Shown: positions 10,180-24,000 of the stretch, in pieces | Numbering within the stretch: the stretch's first letter is position 1 | Layout of the letters: each line of letters begins with the position of its first letter | DNA from: Excoecaria cochinchinensis | Taxonomy: Eukaryota > Streptophyta > Magnoliopsida > Malpighiales > Euphorbiaceae | Reading direction: 5' to 3' | DNA length: 64,000 nucleotides | NCBI GenBank assembly: GCA_947683425.1 | Contig: CANTUQ010000020.1 | Location: forward strand, 4,715,001-4,779,000 | The notes under the pieces: generated by a model | Seen by the model: only the letters and a program-made list of their open reading frames with translations | What the model was told of the DNA's origin: nothing | Databases searched by the model: none | Position numbers and translations under genes: made by a program

Positions 10180-11723
10180 ATAAGGCTTATAATTAGAGGC
10201 ATCATAATATAAGACAAGCTTAAAACAAATCATGTGCCATGTAGCACTAAAAAACCCATGTAAAAAGAACCCTGAAACTCATTTTCAAAATAGGGCAGGA
10301 AAGGCTCACTGTCGCGCTCGCGACAGTAGCCGACTAAGAGAGGCCAGTCGCGTGTCGCGAGTTGCGCATGCTGTCGCGACTCGTGATGATGTCGCCTCAC
10401 AGGAAGGAGCGGGCACGAGTCGTGATCCTTGTGCACGACTCGTGTCTGCCCACAAAGGGAAGAGGGCACGAGTCGTGCAATCTTGTACGACTCGTGTCCT
10501 TCCCACCCAAATCTTCATGAGTCGCTAGCCATCTTCACGACTCGTGAAGAGGCTTCACGACTCGTGAAGATGCCAGGTGCTACTACCGAGTCGTGCTGCC
10601 TCCTCACGACTCGGACAGATCATCTCAGCACGCTGTACGAGAAGATGAACTACGCAATTCTATTGCGATCGCGTCGCTTACAGTATCGCGTTTTCCAATT
10701 TTCAGCAGAAAACATGAAACCCAGAGCTTAACAAATTCAAAACCCATTTTACCCAGAATCATATAATATGCAAAATCACATAAAAACGTACCTCCAGTGC
10801 TCTCCAATCATGCCTATAACAACAACAACTCAAATTACACAATAATTACACAAATCAAAACAACATATATTGAGGTTGTAAAAACCCATAAATTCATCTC
10901 ATGTTCATGTACGTTTATTCAAATTGGACATGCATAGCATTTTAACTCTATCATCTCAACTCATATACACAAATCTAATATACTCATGCCTTTTCATGCA
11001 CCAAAACACACAATTAACTGTAACATTAGAACTCAAAGACATGATCCAAAATGAGAAGGACAGAACACTCCCAGACCTGAAATGGAGTTCAACCCCCTAG
11101 CATCAAGATATCACTTTTCCCTTTCCTTTGTTCTTTCTCCTCTCTTCAGATTCTTGCATAATCCAACCAATACAACAGCTCAATTAACCCATGCAAATCA
11201 AATTTTAAACCCAAGAACAAACCATATAATCCCAAACCAAACCCGTGAAGAAGAAGAGGAAGAAGAATCAAGCCATAAAACAACAACCACTTACCTCTTG
11301 GAACACTTTTGATCTCAAAACCCTAGCTCAACTCTTAAAGAACACCCACATGCAAAGCTTGAGAGCAGAAATAGAGAAGTAGAGGAAGTGAGAGAGAGAA
11401 CATGAGAGTGTGCAACAAAGGGAAACAACAGATGGCTTCCACAGGAAGCAACAATTTCTGCTCTCCCTCTCTCTTCTTCCTTTCAAATCTCCATTAATGC
11501 ACTAACCCACTTATCCACACGTCACAATTCTATTGGACCTCATTTTCCTTCTTTGACTTTCTTTCTCTTTTGTCCTCTAGTCACTTACACAAATACCATT
11601 ATACCCTCAATGGACTCTTATAATTCCTTAATTAAATTCCAATTCACTTACCAATTACCAAATTACCCCTTTATACATCCAATTAAACATGCAATTCTAC
11701 TAGGCCATTTTTGGGATGTTACA
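10180..11723 (-). mobile_element. K-family LTR, 5' half (K3)
   Basis: On the minus strand it starts TGTAACATCCCAAAAATGG at 11723 and runs through the CT-rich leader (11340-11480), the donor-like GAGGTAAGTGG (GT at 11294-11293) and the palindrome cluster. It breaks off at 10180 against T2. It overlaps K2 in content (both contain the leader and the cluster), so K2 and K3 are two different LTRs, not one LTR with an insertion. Its outer edge abuts the R array at 11724. Confidence 0.75.
10300..10625 (-). repeat. palindrome cluster in K3 with both core types
   Basis: It starts with CTGTCGCGCTCGCGACAG-type words (10310-10385) and continues with CACGAGTCGTG or CACGACTCGTG words (10415-10610, about nine). 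Among the K copies seen here only this one mixes the two cores. Confidence 0.82.
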
Positions 11724-12639
11724 CTTACATCTTTGCATTTTTTCCTCATCTCGACTATCATCGACATTCCGGCCACTTAAAAACTTCCTATCTTTGTAAC
11801 CTGTGCACGGCAACAACACTACGCGCTGAGCATTGAAATGCCCAGTGATGGATACATATCCTAAATTTTCCACACTAAAACAACATGCATGCACACACAA
11901 GCATTTTTTTTATTCCCATTATGTGAACCTTAATTTCAGAGTCTTTAGACAGTTTATGACATACTTTAATCATTTATGTTTGACCTTTGTCATTACTTTA
12001 ATAGCCATACTTTAACGTCAATATTACTGTCATCATAATCATTATTATCTGTACTATTAACCTTAACATTAACACTATTATGTTCATTCTATTAATTCAA
12101 CCAGTCGTATTAACAAAATTTGTGATTATCGTATTCATTCGTTTTTTTTTTTTTTTATGGTTATAACTTAATTACATCAGTTGCAGTCTACACTGGGCAC
12201 AATATCAGTTACTGACATATCTATTATCTTACATGTCCTTTACATATTTTATTACACATTCTTAATTCATTTTAACTTAATTATGAAATTCACAGTATTC
12301 AATTAAATTTATCTGACACAATATTATTTGTCTTAATTGCATTATCTTATTCTTTAACTAAATTAGACTGATTTAAATCTACATATTGGTTATTGCTAAT
12401 CAGTAATAATAATCTTTTAGTAGTCGAAGGACATTTTCATTTGATTATTAATGCTAATATTACTCATCTATTTTTCTTACATTTAATCATATTGCCAATG
12501 CTATAATATTAGTACTAACTGTAATATTTCTATTAATGTTAACCTAAATATCATTATTTTCTCTGTTGTCAATTAATTATACAATTACATTCAAATTACC
12601 TATCAATTATCTTTTAAAATCCCTCATTTTTACCTTGCT

Positions 12640-13690
12640 ATTGACAAATTACATTTAAATTCCAAGATGTCCATTAATTTACAATTTTACCCTTCACTTT
12701 TTACTTATTTATGATAGTGCCATTAGTTAATTTATTATTTAACATATAATTTACCACTTAATCCTTACAAAATTATTCTTTTTGCTATATTACATTTATG
12801 TCCTTAAAACATTACTAAAAATTACCATTTTGCACTTAAATAAATAATTATTTCATTTAATAATTACATGCAATAATATTCTTAATATCAATTAAATTAC
12901 TCATTTTAGGACATATATAAATATAGTACACGTGAAATTATATATTTGCATTTAGGTCTCTTGCCTATGGTATAATTACAATTAGATCCTCAGATATATC
13001 ATATTTATATTTAAGCCCTTTAACTATGACATATTTACACTTAGGTCCTTTAACTATTATTAAATTACAATTTTATCCCTAACTTTCTCATATTTACAAT
13101 TATGCCACCAAACAAATTTATCAATTTAATTAATTCATTATTGAACAAGCAAATTACCATTAAATCACTTATTTAAAGGCATATTACCATTAAGCACACA
13201 TAAAAGGCCTTAATCACAATTTAGTCCCTAAACATGGCAAAATTACAATTTACTCCTTAAACTTTTCCACAATTACAAAAATGCCATTAGTTCATTCTCT
13301 TTATCTTTTTAACCATTATTTAACGTGCAAATTACCATTTAGTCCCTAGACTACCATTTTTATTCCAAATTACATTTTAGTCCTTGAAGTACTATTACAA
13401 GTAGAATTTCATTTTAATCCTTATTTTATCTTATCTCATCCATGTCTTATCTTATCCTTATCATTGTCATTATCTTGTTCGTATCTTATTACTTAATTAC
13501 ATGAAGAACCATTTAATTATTCATTTTTCCATTTTTACCCTTGTTAATCTTTATGAACTTACATATGATTAAAATTACCATTTTGCCCTCGAACATTTTA
13601 TTTAATTCCAGTTATGTCCATTTTTCACATAAATATCATTTTAATCACAAATTAACCATTTCAAGCTCATTTTTACCATTTTATCTCTGT
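12640..13690. repeat. degenerate short tandem tract in R LTR copy 1
   Basis: About 20-30 degenerate units on the theme 'aaattaccatttagtcccta' or 'aattacaattttacccctaac' follow each other with 20-50 bp spacing. The same tract is present at 17250-18290 and 22150-23220. Short ORFs found here in all three copies arise from the repeat and show no protein-like conservation. Confidence 0.75.
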
Positions 13691-15177
13691 ATAAAACTGG
13701 CAGAAATCTATGAACGGGATAAATGAGACATGAACTCCTAAAGGCTCACAATAACCTGGAGGGACCCCGAATGATCACTCCAGTACATTACAATACTTTT
13801 CAAGACATTCCAATACATTGAGATAGGACTGTCACTAGCCTACAATGAGTGAGACGTCATGCTCACACCCGCGATCATAGATCCCTATGGCTAGCCAACA
13901 TATCCTAAACTAAACTTGACTACCAGATTACTACATAGGGCATCATTATTCCATTTTCACATTTTTGAGTTATCATTCATACATTTCATGGAATTTCATC
14001 ATACTATTCCATTCTTTTCCATCCAATTCAGTCATTATGCATTTAATTCTCATCCATATGGCATTTCATACCATAAAACTTATTAATTCATCAAATTATA
14101 CATGGATACAGACATGTATACTACTCATCCATCATGTCAATATTTTACCATAAATTATTTTCATCTACTTTATCATTCTTTTAGGTAACTCTCATGTCAA
14201 TTAACTTATTTATGTCATTAGTTTGCACTAAAAAACATCAAAATAACATTTTTTTCTTACTTATTCAATTCGGCCATGTTGACATACATGCACCATAAAT
14301 TATTCTTATCACCTTTATCTCTCATTTAGCTAGTTTACAAGGTAATTAACATAGTCATACCACTAAATCACATCAAAACACATCAAAATCTCATTTTTAC
14401 ATATATATACCATTCGGCCTATGTGTTCAACACCCATTATGATTATTTTTCTTTTTCTTATTCATTCTATTAGTTAGATCTTATGTAAAATATCATGTAT
14501 ACATCATAAATATGCCTTAAACATTAACATGTATCATAGAAAATCCATGAACACCATTCGGCCTACATGTTATCCATGGTATGCATTTAATTTCGTTTCA
14601 TTTTAATAATTTAAAATCTCATTTTTAACCTTCCTAAACATGTTTATATGGTTTGATTCAATTAAACATGCATATTTCACATACTTTGTGTTTAAACATA
14701 GCTAAAAATCATACTTTTAAGATGGAAAAAGGAGGATATTGTATCCACTAACCTTATTATCTTGTTCTCCACATCCTAAACATCCTTTCCTTGCCTTAAC
14801 TCCTTAAAACACCATCACTTTCCTTATATTTCTTAAGTGGACGAATATAAACATCAAAGAAACCACCATAAATTTACTTCCTTTTTGCAATATAATCACA
14901 TAAACATACTGTAGACATCCTAAAATACCCATTTGAACCTTTAAACCAATTTAAAAATATCAACTTTACATTCAAATTTTCCACTTATTATTTCCCACTT
15001 ATTCCACTTCAAATGAACTTTAAAACCATTATTATTGAAAAGAGAGGCTGGATTTTACTTGGGAAGGTTGGATTTGGTGGGAACTTGAGAGAAGAATGAA
15101 GAAAATTCAAGAAAAGGAAGAAGAAGAGGAGGAGGAGAAGTCTGAAAAGAAATCTAGGGTTTTCTGATTTTTCAGCC

Positions 15178-15185
15178 TTTATATA
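15178..15185 (-). promoter_or_regulatory. TATA box of R LTR copy 1
   Basis: The minus strand reads CCCCTATATAAAGGCTG, followed 20-40 nt later by AAAACCCTAGATTTC and then a GA/CT-rich leader. This arrangement fits a U3 core promoter driving transcription leftwards. Copy 2 has it intact at 19794-19801; copy 3 has TATGTAAA at 30064-30071. Confidence 0.7.
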
Positions 15186-16162
15186 GGGGTCTTGAGTCGG
15201 CATGGGCTTGGTTCTACCAATTGTACCAACCCAAAAACCCATTTATGTTAATAAGCCCATTTTTTTCAACCCAAAATTATTTTTATTACTTCCCAAGATC
15301 AATTTCTCCCAAAATAAATATCATAATTCTCAAAATAGATAACTTAGCCTCCACATAAAATTTCAACTCAATTGTAGACCATTTTTCGATCCGATAATTT
15401 CTTACCAGTCCGATAACTCAATTTTCTGTCTAACTGTAAAACTTATTTTTCATTACAATTTGATTCTCCATAATATTTCAAGCAACTCCATACTTTCAGA
15501 TAATTTTTTTGAGTTCCATAACTTCATTTACAGTTCAGTCAAACTAGTCAAACCAAAGTCAACTGGTTTGACCGATCCGATTCACTGGTTGAACCGGTTC
15601 GGTTGACTTTTCATCCTTGACCTTATTTGTACTCTTTATAACTCATTTGACCTTGGTTCCATCTTAATCAGGATCCATTTTCGGTCCGATTTAATTAAAC
15701 CGGTCCGATTCACCAATTTTTCAATGTCGCAAAAAAATTACTTTTTTACTACCATAATGTGCTACACACTATTTTGAGTCTATTTATGCCTTCAGAAAAT
15801 TTTTCAGAGGTCATTTACTATTTTTAAGGCCTTGGTCAAATTTCGGTCAAACCCAGTTACTATTGAATTGAACCAGAGGCTTTCTTCTGTTTGGCTTTTA
15901 AGGACCTATTTGACCTCATTTTCACTCCAAATTATATTTTCAGACTCGTTATAACATGTATTTTCCAATGATCCAATAAAATATTTTTCACTTATGGGTT
16001 CCTAGATAGTTACCTATCTGGGGCTTCTCTAATTTGAGCACGTTTAACATTTCTTCTCTTTTGTCTTTTAGGGCACAATCACTGATATTTTCACACGCAA
16101 TTCATATTATAAACTCTACAAAATCCATTGATCACTACTAACCCTTTATTCAGGCCATTATA

Positions 16163-16463
16163 ATTCTCCCCCACTTATAAAAATTTCGTCCTCAAAATTT
16201 TCATTATGTACCACAATCACAGATCAACACCACTATACGGTGAGAACATTCAATTCAGGAGATCCATTTACTTTCCATCAGTTATCATACCTTACATACT
16301 TTATAATTCAGTAAACTTAAGCTATCCTAATATTTCCTCAAATACATTCAATCACTTCTGCCATCAATACCTATTCATGGCATGTATACGTATTATTTCG
16401 TCCTCATTACACTATCTCAGATCTTAAGACCATCTAAACCTTTGCTCTGATACCAATAAAAAT
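16163..16463 (-). mobile_element. R-element internal segment 1 (PBS and polypurine tract only)
   Basis: The segment is 301 bp. On the minus strand it opens with the primer site TGGTATCAGAGC (plus 16444-16455), 8 bp after the LTR terminus TGTTACA at 16464. It closes with AGTGGGGGAGA (plus 16165-16175), a polypurine tract before the next LTR. Just before the tract the translation NFEDEIFISGGE resembles the extreme C-terminus of Tekay/Del polyproteins. All other gag-pol sequence is absent. Confidence 0.8.
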
Positions 16464-19400
16464 TGTAACACTCTTTTACCTTACGTAACTGAATACGAAT
16501 ACCGGTACAATAACCGAATAAACGGATGCTACAATAGACATAATTTTTTTTTTCACATTCAAACATCAATTAAACTCACAAGCAAACAATAACAATAATA
16601 TAGTAGTCCAAATATAACACTGTCTGTGAATTTTATGTCTAACATATCTATAAATCATAAACCTTGTAGTCCATTGTAATCGTATACATGCCATACCTAT
16701 TCTTACATCTCTGCATTTGTTCCTTGTCTCGACTGTCATCAACATTCCGGCCACTTAAAAACTTCATATCTTCATAACTTGCGTGCAGTAACAACACTAC
16801 GTGATGAACATTGAAATGCCTAGTGGTAGATACATATTCTAAATTTTCCATAGTAAAATAACATGCATGCACACACAAGCATTTTTCTTTATTCCCATTA
16901 TGTTAACCTTAATTTTAGAGTCTTTAGACATTTTATTACATACTTTAATCATTATCTTATTCTTTAACTAAATTAGAATGATTTAAATCTACATATTGGT
17001 TATCGCTAATCGGTAATAATAATCTGCTAGTAGTCGAAAGACATTTTCTTTTGATTATTAATGCTAATATTACTAATTTATTTTTCTTACATTTAATCCT
17101 ATTGCCATTGCTATAATATTAGTATTAACTGTAATATTTCTATTAATGTTAACCTACATATCATTATTTTCTCTATTGTACATTAAATATACAATTACAT
17201 TCAAACTACTTATAAATTATTTTTTAAAACCCCTCATTTTTACCTTGCTATTGACAAATTACATTTAAATTCCTAGACTTCCATCAATTTATAATTTTAC
17301 CCTTCACTTTTTACTTATTTACGATAGTGCCATTAGTTAATTTATTATTTAACATATAATTTACCACTTAATCCTTACAAAATTATTCTTTTTACGATAT
17401 TACATTTATGTCCTTAAACATTACTAAAAATTACCATTTTACCCCTAGACAATTAATTATTTCATTTAATAATTACATGCAATAATATTCTTAATATCAA
17501 TTAAATCACTCATTTTAGAACATATAAATACAGTACACATGAAATTATATATTTGCATTTAGGTCCCTTAACTATGGTATAATTACAATTAGATCCTCAT
17601 ATTATATCATATTTACTTTTAAGCCCTTTAACTATGTCATATTTACCTTTAACTTTTATTAAATTATGATTTTACCCCTAACATTCTCATATTTATAATG
17701 ATGGCACCAAACTAATTTATCAATTTAATTAATTCATTATTGAACATGCAAATTAGCATTAAATCACTTATTTAAAGGCATATTACCATTCAGCACACAT
17801 AAAAGTCCTTAATTATAATTTAGTCCCTAAACATGGCAAAATTATAATTTCGTCCTCAAACTTTTTTCACAATTATAAAAATGCCATTAGTTCATTCTCT
17901 TTATCTTTTTAACCATTATTTAACATGCAAATTACCATTTAGTCCCTAGACTACAATTTTCATGCCAAATTATGTTTTAGTCCTTGAAGTACTATTACAA
18001 GTCAAATTTCATTTTAATCCTTATCTAATCTCATCTCATCTCATCCATATCTTATCTTATCCTTATCATTATCATTATCTTGTCCTTATCTTATTACTTA
18101 ATTACATGTATAACCATTTAATTATACATTTTTCCATTTTTACCCTTGTTAATTTTTATGAACTTACATATGATTAAAATTACCATTTTGCCGTCGAACT
18201 ATTTATTTAATTCCAATTATGTCCATTTTTCATATAAATATCATTTGAATCACAAATTAACCATTTTAAGCTCATTTTTACCATTTTGCCCCTGTATAAA
18301 ACTGGCAGAAATCTATGAACGGGATAAACGAGACATGAAGCCCTAAAGGCTCAGAATAACCTGGAGGGACCCCGAATGATCACTCCAGTACATTTCAATA
18401 CATTGAGTAGGACCGTCATTAGGCTAAAATAAGTGAGACGTAATGCTCACACCCGCGGTCATAGGTCCCTATGGCTAGCCAACATATCTTAAACTAGACT
18501 TGACTACCAGATTGCTACATAGGGGATTATTATTCCAATTTCACATTTTTGAGTTATCATTCATACATTTCACGGAATTTCATCATACTATTCCATTCTT
18601 TTCCATCCAATTCAGTCATTATGCATTTAAATATCATCCATATGTCATTTCATACCATAAAACTTATTAATTCATCAAAGTACACATGCATACATATAGG
18701 TATACTACTCAGCCATCATGTCAATATTTCACCATAAATTCTTTTCAGCTACTTTATGATTCTTTAAGGTAAATCTCATGTCAATTAACTTATTTATGTT
18801 ATTAGCTTGCATTAAAACACATCAAAATCACATTTTTTTCTTACTTATTCAATTCGGCCATGTTGACATACATGCACCATAAATTATTCTTATCACCTTT
18901 ATCTTTAATTTAGCTAGTTTACATATTAATTAACATAGTCATACCATTAAATCACATCAAAACACATAAAAATCTCATTTTTACATATCTATACCATTCG
19001 GCCTATGTGTTCAACATCCATTATGATTATTTTTCTTTCTCTTATTCATTATATTAGTTAGATCTCATGTCAAATATCATGTATGCATCATAAATATGCC
19101 TTAAACATTAACATGTATCATGGAAAATCCATGAACACCATTCGGCCTACATGTTATCCATGGTATATATTTAATTTCTTTTCATTTTAATAATTCAAAA
19201 TCTCATTTCTAACCTTCCTAAACATGTCTATATGGTTTGATTCAATTAAACATGCATATCTCACATACTTTGTGTTTAAACATAGCTAAAAATCATACTT
19301 TTAACATGAAAAAATGAGGATATTGTATCCACTAACCTTATTTTCTTATTCCCCACATTTTAAACATCATTTGCTTGCCTTAGCTCCTTAAAACACCATC

Positions 19401-20767
19401 ACCTTCATTATATTCCTTAAGTGGCCGAATATAAACATCAAAGAAACCATAACAAATTTACTTCCTTTTTGCAACATAATCACATAAACATACTCTAGAC
19501 ATCCTAAAATACCCATTTGAACCTTTAAACTAATTTAAAAATATCAACTTTACATACCTCAATTTGACACATAAACTTTTCCACTTATTATCTCCCGCTT
19601 ATTCCATTTCATATGAACTTTAAAGACCATTATTATTGAAAAGAGAGTTTGGATTTTACTTGGGAAGGTTGTATTTGGTGGGAACTTGAGAGAAGAATGA
19701 AGAAAATTCAAGAACAGGAAGAAGAATACCATTCGGCCAAGGAGGAGGAGGAGAATGCTACAGAGAAATCTAGGGCTTTCTAATTTTTCAGCCTTTATAT
19801 AGGAGTGTTGAGGGGGCTTGGGCTTGGTTCAACCAATTGGGCCATCTCAAAATCCCATTTAGGTTAATAAGCCCATTTTTCCACCCAAAATTATTTTTAT
19901 TACTTATCAAGCTCAATTTCTCCCAAAATTAATTTCATAATTCTTAAAATATATAATTTAGCCTCCACATAAAATGTTAGCTCAATCAGAGACCGTTTCC
20001 AGATCCGATTATTTCTTACCAGTCCGATAACTCAATTTTCTGTCTAACTGTAAAATTTATTTTTCATTACCATTTGATTCTACATAATATTTCAAGCAAG
20101 CCCATACTTTCAGATAATTCTTATGAGGTCCATAACTCCATTTAGACATCGGTCAAACTAAAGTCAATCGGTTCGATCGGTCGACTCACTAGTTCAACCG
20201 GTTCGGTTGATTTTTCATCATTGACCTTATTTTTACTCTTTATAACTCATTTGACCTTAGTTCCATCTTAATCAGGGTCCATTTACAGTCCGATTTAATT
20301 AAACTATTCCGATTCACCAATTTTTCAGTGTCACAAAAAAATTACTTTTTTTACTACCAAAATGTGCTACACACTATTCTGAATCTATCTATACCTTCAG
20401 AAAATTTTTCGGAGGTCATTTACTATTTTTAACGCCTTGGTCAAAATTCGGTCAAACCTAGTTACTATTGAATCGAACTAGAGGCTTTCTTCTGTTTGGC
20501 CCTTAAAGACCTATTTGACCTCATTTTCATTCCAAATTATACCTTCAGACTCATTATAATCTGTACTTTCCAATAGTCCAATAAAATATTTTTCACTTCC
20601 GGGTTCCCGAGAAGTCACCCATCAGGTGCTTCCCTAACCTGAGCACATTTAAGATTTCTTCTCTTTTGTCTTTTAGGGCACAATCACTAATATTTTCACA
20701 CGCAATTCATATTCTAAACTCTATAGAATCCACCAAGCACTACTGACCCCGTATTCCGGCCATTAAA
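16464..20767 (-). mobile_element. R-family LTR, copy 2 (complete, about 4.3 kb)
   Basis: It is bounded on the minus strand by the post-polypurine start at 20767 (TTTAATGGCC) and the end GAGTGTTACA at 16464. It is collinear with copy 1, except that about 400 bp present at 11950-12350 are missing near 16945. The TATA box at 19794-19801 is intact (CTCCTATATAAAGGCTG). The degenerate tract spans 17250-18290 and the GC-richer block 18341-18500. It has no coding capacity. Confidence 0.82.
19794..19801 (-). promoter_or_regulatory. TATA box of R LTR copy 2
   Basis: The minus strand reads TATATAAAGG in the same context as copy 1, about 970 nt from the LTR start. Confidence 0.7.
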
Positions 20768-21067
20768 ATTCTCTCCCACTTATAAAAATTTCGTCCTCGA
20801 AATTTTTCTTATGTACCACAATCATAGATCACCACCACTATTCGGTGAGAACATTCAGTTCAGGAGATCCATTTACTTTCCATCAGTTATCATACTTTAC
20901 ATACTTTATAATTTAGTAAACTTAAACTATCCTAATATTTCCTCAAATACATTCAATCACTTCTGTCATCAATACCTATTCATGGCATGTATACGTATTA
21001 TTTCATCCTCATTACACTATCTCTGACCTTAGGACCGTCTAACCTTTGCTCTGATACCAATAAAAAT
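20768..21067 (-). mobile_element. R-element internal segment 2
   Basis: The segment is 300 bp and collinear with segment 1. The primer site TGGTATCAGAGC lies at plus 21048-21059 and the polypurine tract AGTGGGAGAG at 20771-20780. The near-identical length and shared deletion of gag-pol show that both segments descend from one deleted element. Confidence 0.8.
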
Positions 21068-24000
21068 TGTAATACTCTTTTACCTTACGTAACCTAATAC
21101 GAATACTGGTACAGCAACCGGATAAACAGATGCTACAATAGACAGTTCAGTAAAAAAAAAAAATTCACATTCAAACATCAATTAAACTCACAAACAAACA
21201 ATAACAATAATATAGTAGTCAACATATAATATTGTCTGCAAATTTCACTTCTAACATATCTACAAGTCGTAAACCTTGTAGTCCACTGTAATCGTATACA
21301 TGCCATACCTATTCTTACATCTCTGCATTTGTTCCTCGTCTTGACTGTCATCGACATTCCGGCCACTTAAAAACTTTCTATCTTCGTAACCTGCGTGCAG
21401 CAACAACACTACGCGTTGAGCATTGGAATGCCTAGTGGTGGATACATATCCTAAATTTTCCACACTAAAACAACATGCGACATACTTTTACTTTATCTTT
21501 TACCTTTGTCATTAGTTTAATAGCCATACTTTAACGTAAATATTACTGTCATCAAAATCATTATTATCTGTACAGTTAACTTTAACATTCATACTATTAT
21601 GTTCATTCTATTAATTCAATGACCAGTTGTATTAACAATATTTGTGATTGTCGTATTCATTCGTTTTTTTTTTTATGGTTATAACTTAATTAAATCAGTT
21701 ATAGTCTACACTGGGCACAGTATCAGTTACTGACATATATATTGTCTTACATATCCTTTACATATTTTATTACAAATTCTTAATTTGTTGTAACTTAATT
21801 ATGAAATTCACAGTATTCAATTAAATTTATTTGATATAATATTATTTGTCTTAATTTCATTATCTTGTTCTTTAACTAAACTAGACTGATTTAAATCTAC
21901 ATATTGGTTATCGCTAATAAGTAATAATAAACCTTTAGTAGTCGAAAGACATTTTCATTTGATTATTAATCCTAATATTACTCTTCTATTTTTCTTACAT
22001 TTAATCCTATTGCCATTGATATAATATTAGTAATAACTATATTATTTCTATTAATGTTAACCTAAATATCATTATTTTCTCTTTTGTCAATTAATTATAC
22101 AATTACATTCAAACTACCTACCAATTATCTTTTAAAAACCCTCATTTTTACCTTGCTATTGACAAATTACATTTAAATTGCTAGACTTCCATCAATTTAC
22201 AATTTCACCCTTAACTTTTTACTTATTTACGATAGTGCCATTAGTTAATTTATTATTTAACATATAATTTACCACTTAATCCTTACAAAATTATTCTTTT
22301 TGCTATATTACGTTTATGTCCTTAAAACATTACTAAAAATTACCATTTTGCACTTAAATAAATAATTATTTCATTTAATAATTACATGCAATAATATTCT
22401 TAATATCAATTAAATTACTCATTTTAGGACATATATAAATACAGTACACGTGAAATTATATATTTGCATTTAGGTCTCTTGCCTATGGTATAATTACAAT
22501 TAGATCCTCAGATATATCATATTTACATTTAAGCCCTTTAACTATGCCATATTTACACTTAGGTCCTTTAAGTATTATAAAATTATGATTTTACCCCTAA
22601 CTTTCTCATATTTACAATTATGCCACCAAACTAATTTATCAATTTAATTAATTCATTATTGAACAAGAAAATTACCATTAAATCACTTATTTAAAGGTAT
22701 ATTACCATTAACCACACATAAAAGTCCTTAATCAAATTTTAGTCCCTAAATATGGCAAAATTACAATCTAGTTCTCAAACTTTTTCCACAATTACAAAAA
22801 TGCCATTAGTTCATTCTCTTTATCTTTTTAACCATTATGTAACATGTGAATTACCATTTAGTCCCTAAACTACCATTTTCATTCCAAATTACATTTTAAT
22901 CCTTGAAGTACTTTTACAAGTCAAATTTCATTTTGATCCATATCTTATCTCATCTCATCCATATCTTATCTTATCCTTATCCTTATCATTATCATTATCT
23001 TGTCCTTATATTATTACTTAATTACATGTATAACCATTTAATTATTTATTTTTTCATTTTTACCCTTGTTAATCTTTAAGAACTTACATATGATTAAAAT
23101 TACCATTTTGCGCTCGAACTTTTTATTTAATTCCAATTATGTCCATTTTTCACATAAATATCATTTTAATCACAAATTAATCATTTCAAGTTCATTTTTA
23201 CCATTTTGCCCCTGTATAAAATTGGAAAAACTTTATGAACGGGATAAACAAGACGTGCACCCTGTAGACACTGGGTCCTGAGGCAGCCCTGATCAGAGTT
23301 GCCCAATGATGATAAGATGCCTTGTCACAGGCAAAAAGTTTGAAAGTTGTGATTTCCTGTTTAAATTTGCATTTTAGAGTGAAAAAGTAAAAAAATAATA
23401 AAAAATATTTTGAATATTATATTTGAAAATTGGGGTTTAGAAATTGTAGTATTTTTAGTTAATCTTTAACAATAAAAAAAAAATTCCGAGCGTCTGCCGC
23501 AGGCGCTGCGGCACGCGGGAGCACCATCGTCATTTTCGCCCCAAAAATCAATTTTTTTGATTTTTTCCACAAAATTCGATTTTTTATCACTTTTTAAAGG
23601 GATTTTTAGGTTTTTTTCAATTTATAAAATTTAAAATTGTTAATATCTGATTTAATTAGGTCCTACCCCTTTAATTATTTTTATTTTCCTATTTTCTTCA
23701 TATAAAAAGAAAAAGATGGAAAGAGAAAGAGGGGGGAATTTTAATTAGGTCTTTTTTCATCTTTTTCACTTCTTCTTCCTTTCAAACTCTCTCAAAAATT
23801 TGCAAATTTTCCGCACCAAAAAGAACAAAAATTCAGTTCATCTTTTTCACTTTTTTCTAATAGAATTTCTTCTAAACATATATTTAGAAGGTGTTTTGTT
23901 GGTTGATTTAATTTTTGAGACAAATACAACAATTATTTGTTCTCAAAATTCTTTTTCTAACCTTTTATTTGTGTTTAATAAAACTTTTTCCATTGATTTT

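Larger units (their letters stand above)
11724..16162 (-). mobile_element. R-family LTR, copy 1 (3' end truncated)
   Basis: The minus-strand LTR starts at about 16162 (TATAATGGCC, a decayed TG start), right after the polypurine tract of the internal segment. It lacks its last 240 bp because K3 abuts it at 11724. Contents in plus coordinates: a TATA box at 15178-15185, paired 'gaaccggttcggttgac' words at 15560-15615, a 180-bp GC-richer block at 13731-13930 and a long degenerate 'attaccatttagtccct' repeat tract (12640-13690). There are no coding domains. It matches copies 2 and 3 over its whole length, with copy-specific indels. Confidence 0.8.

Noticed and set aside
13541..13726. Short ORF (MLIFMNLHMIKITIL...) found in three places (13541, 18146, 23066)
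   Set aside because: It recurs because it lies in the repeated R LTR. It is translated from the degenerate 'attaccatttagtccct' tract, has copy-specific ends and no start context, and resembles no family.
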